17,157 nt of DNA. Origin: Russula earlei (lineage: Eukaryota; Basidiomycota; Agaricomycetes; Russulales; Russulaceae). The stretch covers positions 1 to 17,157 of the forward strand of contig JAGFNK010000977.1 in assembly GCA_025769875.1 (NCBI GenBank). The letters run 5' to 3'. Within the stretch, counting starts at the first letter, position 1, and every line of letters starts with the position of its first letter. The notes beneath the pieces were generated by a model. It saw only the letters and a list, made by a program, of their open reading frames with translations. It was not told where the DNA came from and searched no databases. The position numbers and the translations under genes were made by a program. This document shows positions 16,222 through 17,157 of this stretch, one piece after another.

Positions 16222-17040
16222 AATGCCTGGCCAAGAACTGTGTCAGATGAGTATGTTTGGACTAAACACCACTTATGAAGCATCTGGTGGGTTGACAACC
16301 ATCTGGTCTTGACATCTAGAATAAGCATGAATGCAGTACTGCTGGCATCCACTAATTCTTCTGAAAGATACATCTGGACTTCCCAAAGCCAGCTTTGCCG
16401 CCTCTGAGGACTTGAGTGAACCACTCATATGACTTTGCAAAGCTGACAGAAAAGAGTCAGGCACAGGTATGAGTTGACAAGGACGTATAGAACACACCTT
16501 GGAAATAGCTTCAAAGACATTTTCTTCACAATCTTCGTCATCCACACAAGCATTGCCATCATCATTGGCCTGAACTGTAACTTCATCTTGATAATTACCT
16601 CCACAAGCCGTACTCTTCTTGCTATCCCTCTTTGAGATTGCGCTGATGGCCTCAAGGAGCTAGCACACATTAGCATATGACATAAAGGCTATGAGAGTCA
16701 ATTACAAACCTTGAGTGCAGCAAGATGGATAGTATGAGGCATACATTGCATATGAGAGTCTCTAGCTGAAAATCTTATGCCTTCTGCATAACAGCATGCC
16801 TCTAAAGTGGTCATCATTGTGTTGTTATTGCTGGCATTGTCCATTGTTATTGCAATAATCTATACTTTGTCAGTAAAGGATAATCAATATCCTAACAACA
16901 TACCCTGCCCTTGAGTCCATACAGTTCCAAGGTTTCCCAAACCACTTCAGCCATGTTCTCACCTGAGTGAGCACCAATCAGCTCCTGGAAATCAATGAGA
17001 TGCTCCTCTAAATTCCCTCATTAGTGGAGAAGAACATATG
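16222..17040 (-). pseudogene. hAT transposase, N-terminal/catalytic half
   Basis: Minus strand from about 17005: 'HLIDFQELIGAHSGENMAEV', 'WETLELYGLKGR', intron (16860-16903), 'IIAITMDNASNNNTMM', 'RDSHMQCMPHTIHLAALK', intron (16660-16709), 'LLEAISAISKRDSKKS', an acidic loop 'DDEDCEENVFEAISK', intron (16443-16497), 'LCKVI', TGA (16425-16427), 'VVHSSPQRRQSWLWEVQ', then 'STAFMLILDVKTRWLSTHQM'. 'TMDNASNN' is the second catalytic-aspartate block of hAT enzymes, and 'TRWLSTHQML' with 'SPQRR' is a typical hAT core. The frame breaks near 16290 with a probable further intron, then meets LTR D at 16221. The C-terminal half is at 13618-14555. The TGA fits CGA mutated at CpG. The N-terminal BED-type zinc finger, if present, lies beyond the window or was lost to the LTR at 17063. 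Confidence 0.9.
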
Positions 17041-17062
17041 AATAAAGGTACACATGCCTAAT

Positions 17063-17157
17063 TGTTATGGCGTCGCGGCTGTAAGAGCATTAGCTCAGGG
17101 TTCAGTGGGCCAAGTCCCTGTGACTTGGTTCAAGGGTTCAGTGGGGGCCGGCTCAAG
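17063..17157 (+). repeat. second-family LTR, copy 2 (start only)
   Basis: TGTTATGGCGTCGCGG followed by about 80 bp closely matching 598-693 in the same orientation, including the hairpin CCAAGTC-CCTGT-GACTTGG and the TAGCTCAGGGTTCAGTGG block. This copy keeps CG where copy 1 has CA or TG (GGCGTCGCGG against GGCATCATGG), so it is less decayed. The insertion is immediately upstream of the hAT coding remnant; the preceding 5 bp are CTAAT, the expected target duplication if it is complete. Confidence 0.85.

Overview
The window looks like a transposon graveyard from a fungus, most likely an agaricomycete basidiomycete. I see no convincing host gene. The inference rests on a Ty3/gypsy chromovirus, MULE-like and hAT transposases with many 35-56 nt introns, a Helitron-type PIF1 helicase, and abundant decay at CpG. 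Nothing bacterial or archaeal (operons, Shine-Dalgarno sites, CRISPR) is visible.

Layout. 1-597 and 1231-1436 (minus) are pieces of one MULE-like transposase gene, split by a 628-bp solo LTR of a second LTR family (598-1225, target duplication CGGAT). 1437-11064 (minus) is a 9.6-kb chromovirus: left LTR A (1437-2270), polypurine tract, a decayed pol whose integrase-chromodomain part is one open 536-codon frame (2447-4057), broken RNase H, RT, protease and gag (gag ATG at 7678), then about 2.5 kb of extra, decayed coding sequence between gag and right LTR B (10234-11064). 11065-12339 and 13174-13309 (plus) are the two halves of a Helitron helicase, separated by solo LTR C (12340-13168, duplication CATGT). 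13426-17062 (minus) is an intron-rich hAT transposase pseudogene. It is interrupted by solo LTR D (14556-15133 plus 15969-16221, duplication AATGC), which is itself interrupted by the oppositely oriented solo LTR E (15134-15963, duplication CTCCC). A second copy of the other LTR family starts at 17063 and runs off the window.

How it fits together. LTRs A-E are one family of about 830 bp. Each carries a U3 with five CRE-like octamers, a TATA box, and a predicted transcription start about 32 bp downstream. The first ten predicted transcript bases are exactly complementary to the sequence 2 nt inside the 5' LTR. This predicts Tf1-type self-priming rather than tRNA priming. The integrase carries an intact DDE triad and a chromodomain with a complete aromatic cage, consistent with targeting to H3K9-methylated chromatin and with the heavy nesting seen here.

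The least explained parts are the extra coding region upstream of gag, the mismatch between the two flanks of the 9.6-kb element (a MULE on one side, a Helitron on the other, no target duplication), and the inverted D/E LTR pair, which could produce a long hairpin RNA.
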